From: Dawidia cretensis
Lineage (GTDB): Bacteria; Bacteroidota; Bacteroidia; Cytophagales; Cyclobacteriaceae
Direction of reading: 5' to 3'
Assembly: GCF_018598175.1 (NCBI RefSeq)
Contig: NZ_JAHESE010000021.1
Location: 1-64,000 of the forward strand
Length of the DNA: 64,000 bases
Positions 1 through 8,434 of the stretch are shown piece after piece (the stretch's first letter is position 1; the number at the start of each line of letters is the position of its first letter). The position numbers were made by a program, and so were the translations under genes. The notes beneath the pieces are model-generated. The model had not been told where the DNA came from. It did no database searches and worked only from the letters and a program-made list of their open reading frames with translations.

Positions 1-32
1 TGTACAAGCCACAGATATATTTTTCGGCGCCC

Positions 33-94
33 GGCTGAAGACTGGAATTCGCCCGGCACAGGGCGCCCGCCCTGGGGGCGGAAGACTTGCGCCA
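33..94. repeat. Palindromic intergenic repeat, copy A
   Basis: GC-rich imperfect palindrome downstream of the glutamine synthetase terminator. It opens with CTGAAGACTGG and has a GGCACA left arm, a CGCCC...GGGGGCGG core and an AAGACTTGCGCC right arm. A second element with the same order of blocks is at 10857-10921. It looks like a REP-type dispersed element. No coding potential was seen around it. Confidence 0.5.
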
Positions 95-103
95 GGCGCG
101 GTG

Positions 104-137
104 TAAAAAAAGAAGCCGGGCATTTCTGCCCGGCTCC
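104..137 (-). terminator. Terminator of glutamine synthetase gene
   Basis: Read on the minus strand, AGCCGGGC and GCCCGGCT arms enclose a short AGAAAT loop and are followed by a run of seven T. It lies about 30 bases after the stop codon of the glutamine synthetase gene. The 13 bases ACAACCAGACGCC (plus strand, 143-155) sit between the stop and the hairpin and recur before another terminator near 4.69 kb. Confidence 0.85.
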
Positions 138-165
138 AAACTACAACCAGACGCCCTGAAAAATC

Positions 166-1200
166 TTAGTGTCCGTTCGTAGTGGCATATTCAGGAACGG
201 ATTTCACAGTCTTGATGATGCGGGCAGCGACTTTGTACGGGTCGGCTGCCGAGTTAGGTCTTCTGTCTTCCAGCCAGCCTTTCCAGCCGTTCTCCACGGT
301 GGCGATAGGAATGCGGATAGACGCGCCGCGGTCAGAAACACCATACGAGAACTTGTCGATCGATTGTGTTTCGTGCTTGCCTGTCAGACGCAAGTGGTTG
401 TCGGCGCCGTATACGGCGATGTGTTCTTTTACGACAGGAGAAAATGACTGACATACCTGGTCGTATACATCTTTCGAGCCGGCATTGCGCAGCAGCCCGT
501 TTGAGAAGTTTGCGTGCATGCCTGAGCCGTTCCAGTCGGTGGCACCCAGCGGCTTGCAGTGCCAGTTAATCGCGATGCCATATTTTTCAGCCGTACGTTC
601 CAGCAGGTAGCGTGCTACCCATACCTGGTCGCCGGCAGCTTTCGCGCCTTTGGAAAATACCTGGAACTCCCACTGGCCAGTAGCCACTTCGGAGTTTATA
701 CCTTCTACGTTGATGCCTGCTTCAATGCAGAAGTCGAGGTGTTCTTCTACGATCTCACGGCCGAAGGCGTTCTTTGCGCCGACAGAGCAATAGTATTGGC
801 CTTGTGGTGCCGGATATCCGTGGGTAGGGAAGCCAAGCGGCTTGTCGGTTTCAGGATTCCACAGGAAGTATTCCTGCTCAAAGCCAAACCAAAAATCATT
901 ATCGTCATCGTCGATGAGCGCGCGGCCGTTGGAAGGGTGCGGCGTACCATCGGGGCTCAATACTTCGTTCATCACCAGGTATGCATTCTTACGAGCCGGG
1001 TCGGGGAAGATGGCAACAGGCTTGAGCAAGCAGTCAGAAGAACCACCGGGTGCCTGCTCGGTGGAGCTGCCGTCGAAACACCATACCGGGCAGCTTTCCA
1101 GCTTGCCGTCGAAATCACGAACGACCTTTGTTTTGCTGCGCAGGCTTTGCGTGGGAACATATCCGTCAAGCCAGATGTACTCTAATTTAGTTTTTGACAT
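166..1200 (-). CDS. glnII: Glutamine synthetase, type II (eukaryote-like)
   Basis: Catalyses ATP-dependent synthesis of glutamine from glutamate and ammonium in the cytoplasm. At 344 residues it has the short GSII length, not the ~470 residues of GSI or ~730 of GSIII. Visible family features are FDGSST at residues 42-47, the metal-binding EQEY segment near 108-111, EGINSEVATGQWEFQ at 166-180 and the glutamate/ATP-binding NGSGMHANFS at 224-233. The beta-grasp part is N-terminal and the catalytic part C-terminal. Upstream on the same strand are a porin and an ammonium transporter, so ammonium uptake and assimilation are grouped. A strong hairpin lies in the 86-base gap to the porin gene, and a classic terminator follows the stop. 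Family assignment is firm; nitrogen control is inferred only from context. Confidence 0.95.
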   Translation of the reverse strand: MSKTKLEYIWLDGYVPTQSLRSKTKVVRDFDGKLESCPVWCFDGSSTEQAPGGSSDCLLKPVAIFPDPARKNAYLVMNEVLSPDGTPHPSNGRALIDDDDNDFWFGFEQEYFLWNPETDKPLGFPTHGYPAPQGQYYCSVGAKNAFGREIVEEHLDFCIEAGINVEGINSEVATGQWEFQVFSKGAKAAGDQVWVARYLLERTAEKYGIAINWHCKPLGATDWNGSGMHANFSNGLLRNAGSKDVYDQVCQSFSPVVKEHIAVYGADNHLRLTGKHETQSIDKFSYGVSDRGASIRIPIATVENGWKGWLEDRRPNSAADPYKVAARIIKTVKSVPEYATTNGH

Positions 1201-1250
1201 GGGCGTATTATTTAAAATTTAACAATTAGGTTCGGTTGTAGTTTAAAGGC

Positions 1251-1280
1251 GCTCCCGGCAACAGGGCAATTGCCGGGAGC
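1251..1280 (-). terminator. Hairpin between porin and glutamine synthetase genes
   Basis: Perfect 11-base inverted repeat (GCTCCCGGCAA and TTGCCGGGAGC) with an 8-base loop, just after the porin stop codon. Only a short TTT follows on the minus strand. It may be an attenuator, an RNA-stability hairpin or a weak terminator separating porin from glutamine synthetase expression. Confidence 0.5.
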
Positions 1281-1286
1281 ACCAGA

Positions 1287-2474
1287 TTAAAATTTATAAA
1301 CAGCAGCCAGGTTAATTGAAGTCATCATATCCTTGCCTTCAAGATCTTTATCGCGGAATGAATCTTCTGAAGTTTTGTCGATCCGGATCTCCGGGATGAA
1401 AGTCAGGTCACCGACTTTATAGTTTGCTGACAGCGTTGCGGCAATAACGTTGCCATCGCCGTCATCATCCAGCTCGAAGGGGCTGATATAGCCGGCTTTC
1501 ACAGCAAAGTATTCTGCGCGCACGCCGATCGAGAAAGCATCCGACAAGGTAAACTTCGGATACAGCGCCACGCCCATGAAACCACGGGAGTCAGCACCGT
1601 CAGCGTCAACGATGTCACCGCCGCCATCGACTACCTCTTTTACTTTTACGGTACGATAAGAAGCATTCCAGCCTAAGTAGAAAGCGTCCGTTACGCTAAA
1701 GCCACCGGTCAGGTCTGCCTGGAAAGTACCACCATCCGAGTAACCATCCGCATCGCCGTCGCCATCGCGGTCAATATCAAAGTCTTCCAGTTTGCCGTCT
1801 TGGTCACCATACAACAGGTTCAACCACACGCCACCGTTGTCGTTGACGTAGCCTATCTGGCCACCGTACGTGTAGGAGTTGAACGCATTGTACTCTACCA
1901 GGTCTGTCGGGTTCATGACTGCCAGCTTTGCAACGTATCCGCCACCCAAATCCATGTCTAGGCGTGCACCCGTGTGGCTGAAAGGGCCCCACGAGAACAG
2001 GTACGACGTAGAGTAGTGATAGTTAAGTGTAGGTGAGATCACCTCGTAGCCCACAAACGTGTTAAACTGGCCAATATTCAGTTTTACCTTGTCTGAGAAT
2101 TTATAGAATGCATAGGCCTGGTTGACTATGCCCTGGCCGCTATACATGTTGGCAAACACGGCATCTTTACCCCGCGGACCGAACACGACGTCGGCCACGA
2201 AGCCCGCTTTCGAAGTTTCGTAGCTGGCAATGAAGTTTACCATGCCTATACCGAAACCGCGCATGTTAGCAAACGATGTAGATGGATTATACTCGGTAGC
2301 AGAGAGCGGGTTTGTGGTGCCGAGGGAAGAGTGAAAGTATGCGTCGACCGAACCCGAAAACGTAAACGTTTTCGTAGAGTCCGGCTCAGCAGTCTGACTA
2401 TACGTGTTGAAAGAAACGGTAAATAAAGTTATCGCTACTAAAAGGAGTACTTTTATAGATTTCATATTTTGCAA
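1287..2474 (-). CDS. Outer-membrane beta-barrel porin (OmpL-like)
   Basis: A 395-residue protein with a Sec signal peptide (hydrophobic residues 8-22, likely cleavage after TYSQ near 27), alternating aromatic/polar strands and a C-terminal AVYKF ending typical of barrels. It resembles the Bacteroidota putative beta-barrel porin family. Two acidic stretches (residues about 224-248 and 335-342) contain DxDxDG-like patterns reminiscent of calcium-binding loops; they probably sit in extracellular loops. The gene lies between the ammonium transporter and GSII on the same strand, so a role in getting small nitrogen compounds across the outer membrane is plausible but not shown. Barrel prediction is confident; substrate is unknown. 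Confidence 0.75.
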   Translation of the reverse strand: MQNMKSIKVLLLVAITLFTVSFNTYSQTAEPDSTKTFTFSGSVDAYFHSSLGTTNPLSATEYNPSTSFANMRGFGIGMVNFIASYETSKAGFVADVVFGPRGKDAVFANMYSGQGIVNQAYAFYKFSDKVKLNIGQFNTFVGYEVISPTLNYHYSTSYLFSWGPFSHTGARLDMDLGGGYVAKLAVMNPTDLVEYNAFNSYTYGGQIGYVNDNGGVWLNLLYGDQDGKLEDFDIDRDGDGDADGYSDGGTFQADLTGGFSVTDAFYLGWNASYRTVKVKEVVDGGGDIVDADGADSRGFMGVALYPKFTLSDAFSIGVRAEYFAVKAGYISPFELDDDGDGNVIAATLSANYKVGDLTFIPEIRIDKTSEDSFRDKDLEGKDMMTSINLAAVYKF

Positions 2475-2785
2475 TGTGTTTTATTAAACAATAAGCTAGA
2501 GTTATCCCTGCGGGAGATCTCGTACATCTTCCCGGGGATGCTTTAGTGATGAAGAAGTGTATATACTGACCGGTTCCCGGACACGCCGGTATAAAGCCTT
2601 CCGGCGCGGAATATCAGTCAGTGCCTGGGCGCACTAAGGGCTGGCAATACGGGACGTGGCGTGCTGTTGCATAGGGATTTTGGTTTGGTTAGTAATAAAA
2701 AGCAGCTATCAGCTAATGGTTCATTCGAGTTTCTATAGAAGGCCGGGTGGTTAATCCGGCCTTCCGTATTCCAGCGTTATTGTGA
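2475..2785. other. Intergenic region upstream of porin gene
   Basis: About 310 bases between the transporter stop and the porin start. It holds the hairpin at 2739-2763 and presumably the porin promoter. I see no convincing sigma-54 or TAnnTTTG element and no ORF worth calling. Confidence 0.5.
2739..2763 (-). terminator. Hairpin after ammonium transporter gene
   Basis: AAGGCCGG and CCGGCCTT arms around a 9-base loop, about 22 bases after the transporter stop codon. There is no strong T run on the minus strand, so it could be a weak terminator or a 3' stability hairpin. Confidence 0.5.
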
Positions 2786-4138
2786 TTAGATGACTTTCTC
2801 TTTCAGCGAGCTGAAGTCCACCGGGTATAGGTTTTCGCCGTGCTGGCTGTAATCCTGACCGATTTTCTTGTCCTCAGCGCTGACAGTAAGCCCCATGAGC
2901 AAGTCTGTGATCTTCAGTAAGGCCATCGAGCCGACAAAGGTATAGCCGATGACCACGACCAGGGCTTTCATGTGTACGATGAACAGTGCAGTCTCGCCAA
3001 AGAACAGACCGTTGCCGGTGGTGTTGGCGCCGTTTACGGCGGTGTTTGCCAGCAAGGCTGTCATCACCATGCCTACTGCTCCACCCACACCGTGGCAAGG
3101 GAACACGTCAAGTGTATCTTCCAGGGAAGTCTTGGATTTCAATGATACGACGATGTTGGAGATGATGGCAGCGAATGTACCGATGAACAAGCTTGAAGGG
3201 ATGGTTACGAAACCAGCGGCCGGCGTGATGGCCACGAGACCCACGACAGCACCGATACAGAAACCGAGTGCCGAAGGCTTCTTACCACGCACAGCGTCAA
3301 ACAGGATCCAGGCAAGACCTGCAGCAGCCGAAGCCGTGTTGGTCGTAGCAAAAGCCGATGCAGCCAGGGCGTTGGCACCGACGGCGCTACCGGCGTTGAA
3401 GCCGAACCAACCGAACCACAGCAAACCGGTACCCAGCAGTACGAAAGGAATGTTTGCCGGTGTAACGTGTGCTTTCGTTTCTCCTTTGCTACGGATATAG
3501 ATAGACGCTGCCAAGGCAGCGAAACCAGCCGACATGTGTACTACGGTACCACCGGCGAAATCCAGTACGCCCCATTTAAAGAGGAAGCCGTCCGGGTGCC
3601 AGGTCCAGTGTGCCAGCGGCGCATAGATCACCAGTGAGAAGAGTACCAGGAACAGCAGGTAAGACTTGAATTTGATACGCTCAGCAAAAGTACCGGTCAC
3701 CAGGGCAGGGGTGATGATGGCGAACTTCAACTGGAAGAAGGCGAAAAGCACCAGGGGAATGGTGGGGGCAAGTGACCAGGGTTTACCGTCCAGCACGTTC
3801 TTGAACATAAAGAACGAAGATGGGTTGCCGATGAAACCACCGATGTCATCACCAAAGGCAAGGCTGAACCCTACCAGGATCCACAGCACGCTGATCACGC
3901 CCATGGCGATGAAGCTTTGCAACATCGTGGAGATAATGTTTTTGGTATCGATCATACCGCCATAGAAATAGGCGAGGCCGGGGGTCATGAGGAGCACCAT
4001 GGCTGCGGCGGCCAACATCCAGGCGGTATCGCCGGTGTCAATGCCCTCCGTGACAATGGTGGTGGGCACCGATGGCTGAAAGACAGCCAGAATGCTCACC
4101 GCGATGAGTAAGACAAGAAAAATAACGGACTTTTTCAT
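2786..4138 (-). CDS. amtB: Ammonium transporter, Amt family
   Basis: Inner-membrane channel for ammonium/ammonia. The 450 residues include an N-terminal hydrophobic segment that may be a signal peptide (residues 1-20) and then about eleven membrane helices. The pore twin-histidine residues are visible as H201 in HMSAG and H349 in CHGVGG, with conserved TGTFAER (148-154) and the WFGWFGFNAG segment (241-250). No fused PII domain and no separate glnK gene lie nearby. Porin and GSII genes follow on the same strand, 311 bases on, which suggests a common response to nitrogen supply. The start ATG is followed by the lysine-rich MKKS typical of an exported N-terminus. Confidence 0.95.
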   Translation of the reverse strand: MKKSVIFLVLLIAVSILAVFQPSVPTTIVTEGIDTGDTAWMLAAAAMVLLMTPGLAYFYGGMIDTKNIISTMLQSFIAMGVISVLWILVGFSLAFGDDIGGFIGNPSSFFMFKNVLDGKPWSLAPTIPLVLFAFFQLKFAIITPALVTGTFAERIKFKSYLLFLVLFSLVIYAPLAHWTWHPDGFLFKWGVLDFAGGTVVHMSAGFAALAASIYIRSKGETKAHVTPANIPFVLLGTGLLWFGWFGFNAGSAVGANALAASAFATTNTASAAAGLAWILFDAVRGKKPSALGFCIGAVVGLVAITPAAGFVTIPSSLFIGTFAAIISNIVVSLKSKTSLEDTLDVFPCHGVGGAVGMVMTALLANTAVNGANTTGNGLFFGETALFIVHMKALVVVIGYTFVGSMALLKITDLLMGLTVSAEDKKIGQDYSQHGENLYPVDFSSLKEKVI

Positions 4139-4391
4139 AGTTATTTAGTTTTAGGGTTTGATGACGTGCGTCTAGCGCCTTATTGGTATAAATTTTTTAA
4201 CATTAGGGTAAAAAACAAACCTGTTTTCGTGAAATATTTCCGAAAACGTTGTAGTAAGGGTCTGTTTTAAGCCAAGTCACCTTGAAAATTATAATATTTT
4301 CAATAATCCTCGTTACGCAGAATGTTGTAGTGCGATTGTGTGGAATTGATCTACTTTTATTTTGTGTGCGTGTGTCATCATGGGGTAGGTT

Positions 4392-4419
4392 CAATTGCGT
4401 GCTTTCAAGCACACAATTG
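4392..4419. repeat. Imperfect 13-base inverted repeat
   Basis: CAATTGCGTGCTT and AAGCACACAATTG are near-perfect reverse complements separated by two bases. It is some 250 bases upstream of amtB on the minus strand. It may be a protein-binding site or an RNA hairpin. No T run follows on either strand. Confidence 0.45.
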
Positions 4420-4647
4420 GAATAATTCAATCATAACCGTAGGGAGCCGGACGTAAGATCTGGGGGCATGTGCTCAAATGTGCAGGGGATAGTGGCTTGA
4501 ATGCCTCCAACGGATGGCATGTCTCCGAGTATTCTCCGTATGGAGTGCGAGTATAGTCCGACATAAGCCCGTGCTAAAGGGCGGAGATAAGTAAGGCTCC
4601 AGACCCACGGAACACACGTGGAGTGCAGCTTATGACTGGACGGACAC

Positions 4648-4676
4648 AAAAAAAGGCCAGGTGTTTCCACCTGACC
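4648..4676 (-). terminator. Orphan terminator (minus strand)
   Basis: On the minus strand GGTCAGGTG and CACCTGGCC arms around a GAAA-type loop are followed by TTTTTTT. No protein gene ends just upstream (the nearest is 300 bases away and is transcribed away), so the terminator implies a short untranslated transcript. Confidence 0.75.
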
Positions 4677-4875
4677 CTACTAAACAACCAGACGCCAAAA
4701 TAGTCCGTTAAACCCGGCGTGCACTGGCAACTCTTGAATGTCGCTTTAATCCCATCGCTGGTGCTAAGGGATTGAATGAATGCTAGTGCTCATTTATCCT
4801 CCATTCCTTCATTCAGATGCCGAATGCCGCGCGTTGTGGGAACAATCTTCTCACTTATTCGTTAAAAATAGAACT
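4677..4875 (-). ncRNA. Candidate small structured RNA
   Basis: A stretch of about 200 bases with no good ORF ends at a strong terminator (4648-4676). Inside, on the minus strand, GAATGAA can pair with TTCATTC and AATCCC with GGGATT, giving local stems. Just before the terminator it carries GGCGTCTGGTTGT (4684-4696), identical to a 13-base stretch in the 3' untranslated region of the glutamine synthetase gene. The 5' end is uncertain; AT-rich DNA beyond 4860 could hold its promoter. I do not recognise the family. 6S-type RNA was considered but cannot be supported from sequence alone. Confidence 0.35.
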
Positions 4876-4979
4876 GTTTTTTAATAAAAATATCAGAAAT
4901 CGTTGTAGTTACGTTAAAATATCAACCTTGTTTTAAATAATTGATATGTTTTTTAGTGAAGTGGGGTGTTTTTATAACC

Positions 4980-6407
4980 TCAACTCAGGGCTTTAGGGCG
5001 ATTTTTCTTTTTCTTACCCTTAAACACTTTCTGGTGAAGCCCGATCGTGGCCTGTCCCGTCGCTTTTAGCACTACCTGCACGTCATTTTTGGTAACAATG
5101 ATCTGTAGCGGCTTCACGTCCAGTGCCGCCACCTGCAAATTGATCTTATCGCCCGAGCGGCCGTTCTCCACACCTTTCTCAATAAGCCCTGGCAGTTGGT
5201 CAATCCACGATTGCGTGTGGATGGTAAGCTTTTCGTTGACGATCTCCAGCATGTTGTCGTGCAGCAGCCAGTCGGCGGAGTTCACCAGGCTGTTTTGGGA
5301 GTCTACGTCGAAGTTGAACTTCTGTACAAAGAACACGGCCTTTACTGTATCGTACGCCAACACACCGCGCATATATACCTGGCCGTCCACGTCGCCGCGC
5401 AATTGTAGCCGTATGGCTATACCTTCCTCGGTGCCGTAGACGTCGAGGTCTTTTAGGGTAGTGGAGTAACCCTGGGCGGTAAACGTATGGTTGCCCAGCT
5501 CTTTCTTCAACAGGCTGTTGATGGTTTGGAAGGGAAGCCTGGCCAGGACGTATAGCGTCAGGCTATCGGTGTCGGTCGTTTTGGCTTTATACGGTGGCAG
5601 TACAGTGTTGGTGGCCGGCATCTCCTGCGTTTCGAGCACGGTGCGTACGTAAGCCTTTAGCTCGGTCTCGAGCACAATAAAATTGCCGCGTTGTGTCACA
5701 CGCGCCTGCAAGTCTTGCGCGGTGGGCTTCAGCCACACTTCGGTGCCCTTCTTGTTGATGCGGATAGGCTTCTGGATGTCGTTCCACAGCTTCTCGATCA
5801 CTGTGCGTGTAGCGAGTCGGTCGTGTAAGACCTGATCCATTTTTCCGGAAAGTGCCTCCCGATTGGACAGGATGGTTTGTTCGACAATTTTTCGCAGATT
5901 GATCCGCACCATCGCGATCTTCAGAAAAGGATCCTTGATCCAGACAATCCGTTGCAGCTCCGTTTCCGTCAGTAAATTCCAGTCCTTGTTGATGAGAACG
6001 TTTGTGGCGAGATGCAAATCCATCTCCATGGCCACCGGCGTGGCATTCTTTACTTTGAAGCCGGCCACGTGCTTGATAAACTTCCCTTTTACACTGACCG
6101 GAAAGGCAAACGCGAGTTTCTCTTTCTTCCACCGAATAACGACGGGACGGGTACGCGCAATTTCGATGTACAAGCTGTCGCCGCGTTCATTCAGACGAAT
6201 CCATTGCCGGATAAACGTCCCTTTCATTTTGCTGTTGAGCGTTGCCGCGAGGCTATCCAGGTGGTAATACACGGGCAGGTTAACCGTAGAGAGCGGCAAC
6301 AGCAGCTCGGTGTCGCGTGTCGTGGCGGGTGGTGGCTCGGGCTTGATGCGTTCGCATCCGGCCAGGCAGCAGGCGAACAACCATAAAAAGGGAAATACGT
6401 TTTTCAT
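4980..6407 (-). CDS. DUF4403 family lipoprotein
   Basis: A 475-residue exported lipoprotein: hydrophobic signal followed by LAGC with the lipidated cysteine at about residue 18, then a proline-rich linker. The body shows the repeated beta-rich pattern of DUF4403 (an N-terminal 'LPLSTVNLPVYY'-type stretch, a central domain with arginine and lysine rich strands, and a C-terminal domain). The C-terminus is very basic (KGKKKKNRPK). Function in the family is not established; such proteins are thought to be periplasmic or membrane-anchored. It stands alone, 61 bases downstream of the asparagine synthase gene on the same strand, so co-transcription is possible. Confidence 0.75.
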   Translation of the reverse strand: MKNVFPFLWLFACCLAGCERIKPEPPPATTRDTELLLPLSTVNLPVYYHLDSLAATLNSKMKGTFIRQWIRLNERGDSLYIEIARTRPVVIRWKKEKLAFAFPVSVKGKFIKHVAGFKVKNATPVAMEMDLHLATNVLINKDWNLLTETELQRIVWIKDPFLKIAMVRINLRKIVEQTILSNREALSGKMDQVLHDRLATRTVIEKLWNDIQKPIRINKKGTEVWLKPTAQDLQARVTQRGNFIVLETELKAYVRTVLETQEMPATNTVLPPYKAKTTDTDSLTLYVLARLPFQTINSLLKKELGNHTFTAQGYSTTLKDLDVYGTEEGIAIRLQLRGDVDGQVYMRGVLAYDTVKAVFFVQKFNFDVDSQNSLVNSADWLLHDNMLEIVNEKLTIHTQSWIDQLPGLIEKGVENGRSGDKINLQVAALDVKPLQIIVTKNDVQVVLKATGQATIGLHQKVFKGKKKKNRPKALS

Positions 6408-6468
6408 GCAGGCAGGATGGAGCTTTGCTTCTACGTATTAAAGATGTATGCCGCCCCACCGCCGGCTG

Positions 6469-8370
6469 TTAATGATATTTCTTCCACCACGACTGGAAGA
6501 CAATCAGGCCCCAAATGCGGGCATGAACGTCGCCAGGATTGTTGGAGAAGAGCTGCTTTATGAGCTTGTCTATTTCCGGGTAATGAAAGATGCCTTGCTG
6601 CGTGATAAAGGCTTCCGACAACAGATCGTCGGTAATAAGCGACCGCATCTCGCGCCGGAACCACTTCAGCAGCGGCACCTCAAATCCCTTCTTCGGCCGG
6701 TTGTACAACTGCTCGGGTAATACATCGCGGAATGCGTCCTGTAAGATGCGCTTGCGCAAACGGTGGTCAATTTTATAGGCTTCCGGCAGGCTAAAGATGA
6801 AGTTTACAACCTGGTAGTCGAGGAATGGCACCCGTACTTCCAATCCATTGGCCATGCTCATAAGGTCCACTTTTGTGAGCATATCGTTTGGCAAGACCAC
6901 GTTCATGTCGGTCAGCAGAATGTCGTTGATGTTTTCGTGCGCGGGCAACGTGTGGAGCAAGGTATTACGGCGTGGCATAAACTCCTGTAACCCGGCCTCT
7001 GTGCGTAAGGCGGGATGCAACAACGCCAGGGCTTCGTCCTGGCTGGCGAAGGATGCCCACCGCCAGTATCGGTCCTGCGCCGACAACGACGCGCCTTCGC
7101 TAAAGCGCGCCAGCTGTCGTATTTTATTGGTAAGCGCGCTGTTACGCGATTTGGGTAATATTTTCCATAGTCCCTGCAGGCCGGTTACCGCATTTTCTTT
7201 CCAGCCCGGGTGCAGCATGCGGTACGCCGCCGCGTGTTTGTTGTAGCCGGCCAGCAGCTCGTCCGCACCATCTCCCGACAGGGCCACGGTAACGTGCTTA
7301 CGCGTTTCTTTACTGAGAATATATACCGCCAGGGCCGAGGAGTCAGCAAAAGGTTCGTCGGTATACTCCAGTACGGTATGTACGTGCGCGAAGAGGTCGT
7401 CGTTGGTGAGGGAGAAAACGGTGTGCCGGGTATTTAATTTTTTCGCGACGGCACGGGCATAGTCGGTCTCATCAAAAAACTTTTCGTCGCGAAACCCAAT
7501 CGAGAAGGTGTGCAGGTCTGGCTTGTGTCGCACCGCCAGTGCCGAGATGATAGAAGAATCAACGCCCCCGCTCAGGAAAGAGCCCAGTGGTACATCAGAC
7601 ACCAGTCGACGTTGTACAGCCTCCTCCAGTAATGTTTTTAGTTTCTCTTTTGCCTGATCATACGACAGTCCACTTGCATTTTCTTTTTCACGCTCGTAGG
7701 GAATCTGATAGTATGGCTGGATATCCAGTTGCTGCCGGCGCACCGTCATATAGTGACCGGGCATTAGCTTTTTGACCGGCGCGAAGATTGTGTCGGGTGC
7801 CGGTATATAATTCAGTTGCAAGAATGAATACAGCGAACTGTAGTCCAGCGTCTTTTCAATGCCGTATTGCAGCACCGCCTTCATCTCCGAGGCAAAGATG
7901 AACTTGTCTTCATCAAAGACGTAGAGCAGGGGTTTGATGCCATACCGATCGCGTGCTACAAAAAAGCTTTGCTCTTCCTTGTCATATACACAAAACGAGA
8001 AGAAGCCGTTGAGACGCGACAAACACTTTTCACGCTGGTCGATATAAAGCTTCAGCAGTACCTCGGTGTCGGAATGTGAAAAGAACGTATAGCCCTTGGC
8101 GATCAACTCGTCGCGCAGTTCCTGATAGTTAAAAATCTCGCCGTTAAAAACAATTCCGTAGCGTTTGCTTTCATCCCACATGGGCTGGTGTGCAATCGAT
8201 GCGGTGTCGATGATCGAGAGGCGACGATGGCCGAGCGCAACCCAATCGTCGAGATAAATATCCTGAAAATCAGGGCCGCGCCGATTGAGCGACATCGTGG
8301 CATTTGTAACGTGGATCTTGTTGAACTTGCCGACGAGGTTAAAGGCAAAGATGCCGGTAATGCCACACAT
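6469..8370 (-). CDS. asnB: Asparagine synthase, glutamine-hydrolysing
   Basis: Makes asparagine from aspartate, ATP and glutamine. The start was set at the ATG giving MCGITG, because Cys2 must be the N-terminal nucleophile of the class II glutaminase domain; a reading frame open a further 74 codons upstream is not used. The glutaminase domain spans about residues 1-210 (RRGPD at 30-34, NGEIFNY at 76-82) and the synthetase domain carries the PP-loop SGGVDSS at 267-273 and SGDGADELLAGY further on. At 633 residues it has the normal length of the longer AsnB group, which also includes homologues in polysaccharide loci. It is divergent from a carboxylate-amine ligase gene with only 64 bases between start codons. 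Confidence 0.93.
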   Translation of the reverse strand: MCGITGIFAFNLVGKFNKIHVTNATMSLNRRGPDFQDIYLDDWVALGHRRLSIIDTASIAHQPMWDESKRYGIVFNGEIFNYQELRDELIAKGYTFFSHSDTEVLLKLYIDQREKCLSRLNGFFSFCVYDKEEQSFFVARDRYGIKPLLYVFDEDKFIFASEMKAVLQYGIEKTLDYSSLYSFLQLNYIPAPDTIFAPVKKLMPGHYMTVRRQQLDIQPYYQIPYEREKENASGLSYDQAKEKLKTLLEEAVQRRLVSDVPLGSFLSGGVDSSIISALAVRHKPDLHTFSIGFRDEKFFDETDYARAVAKKLNTRHTVFSLTNDDLFAHVHTVLEYTDEPFADSSALAVYILSKETRKHVTVALSGDGADELLAGYNKHAAAYRMLHPGWKENAVTGLQGLWKILPKSRNSALTNKIRQLARFSEGASLSAQDRYWRWASFASQDEALALLHPALRTEAGLQEFMPRRNTLLHTLPAHENINDILLTDMNVVLPNDMLTKVDLMSMANGLEVRVPFLDYQVVNFIFSLPEAYKIDHRLRKRILQDAFRDVLPEQLYNRPKKGFEVPLLKWFRREMRSLITDDLLSEAFITQQGIFHYPEIDKLIKQLFSNNPGDVHARIWGLIVFQSWWKKYH

Positions 8371-8434
8371 GGAGTTGATGGTGATTGTTGTCGGAAAGTT
8401 AGTAGATTGCCCGTTATCTTTTTTAATTTTTATC

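Larger units (their letters stand above)
4139..4979. other. Long intergenic region with possible RNA genes
   Basis: About 840 bases without a credible protein gene. It holds the upstream region of amtB, an imperfect palindrome at 4392-4419, several small inverted repeats (for example CCACG/CGTGG near 4.60 kb), and a minus-strand terminator at 4648-4676 that is preceded by a structured stretch described separately. AT-rich DNA at 4860-4975 could carry a promoter. Confidence 0.5.

Noticed and set aside
559-1185. 208-codon plus-strand frame opposite glutamine synthetase
   Set aside because: Antisense shadow of a well-conserved gene; no ribosome site or protein-like pattern.
2475-4200. Sigma-54 promoters for amtB, porin or glnII
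   Set aside because: Looked for TGGCAC-N5-TTGCA on the minus strand; only a mis-spaced, wrong-strand near match was seen.
4431-4670. 79-codon minus-strand frame upstream of amtB
   Set aside because: It begins within the orphan terminator and has no family-like features; treated as non-coding.
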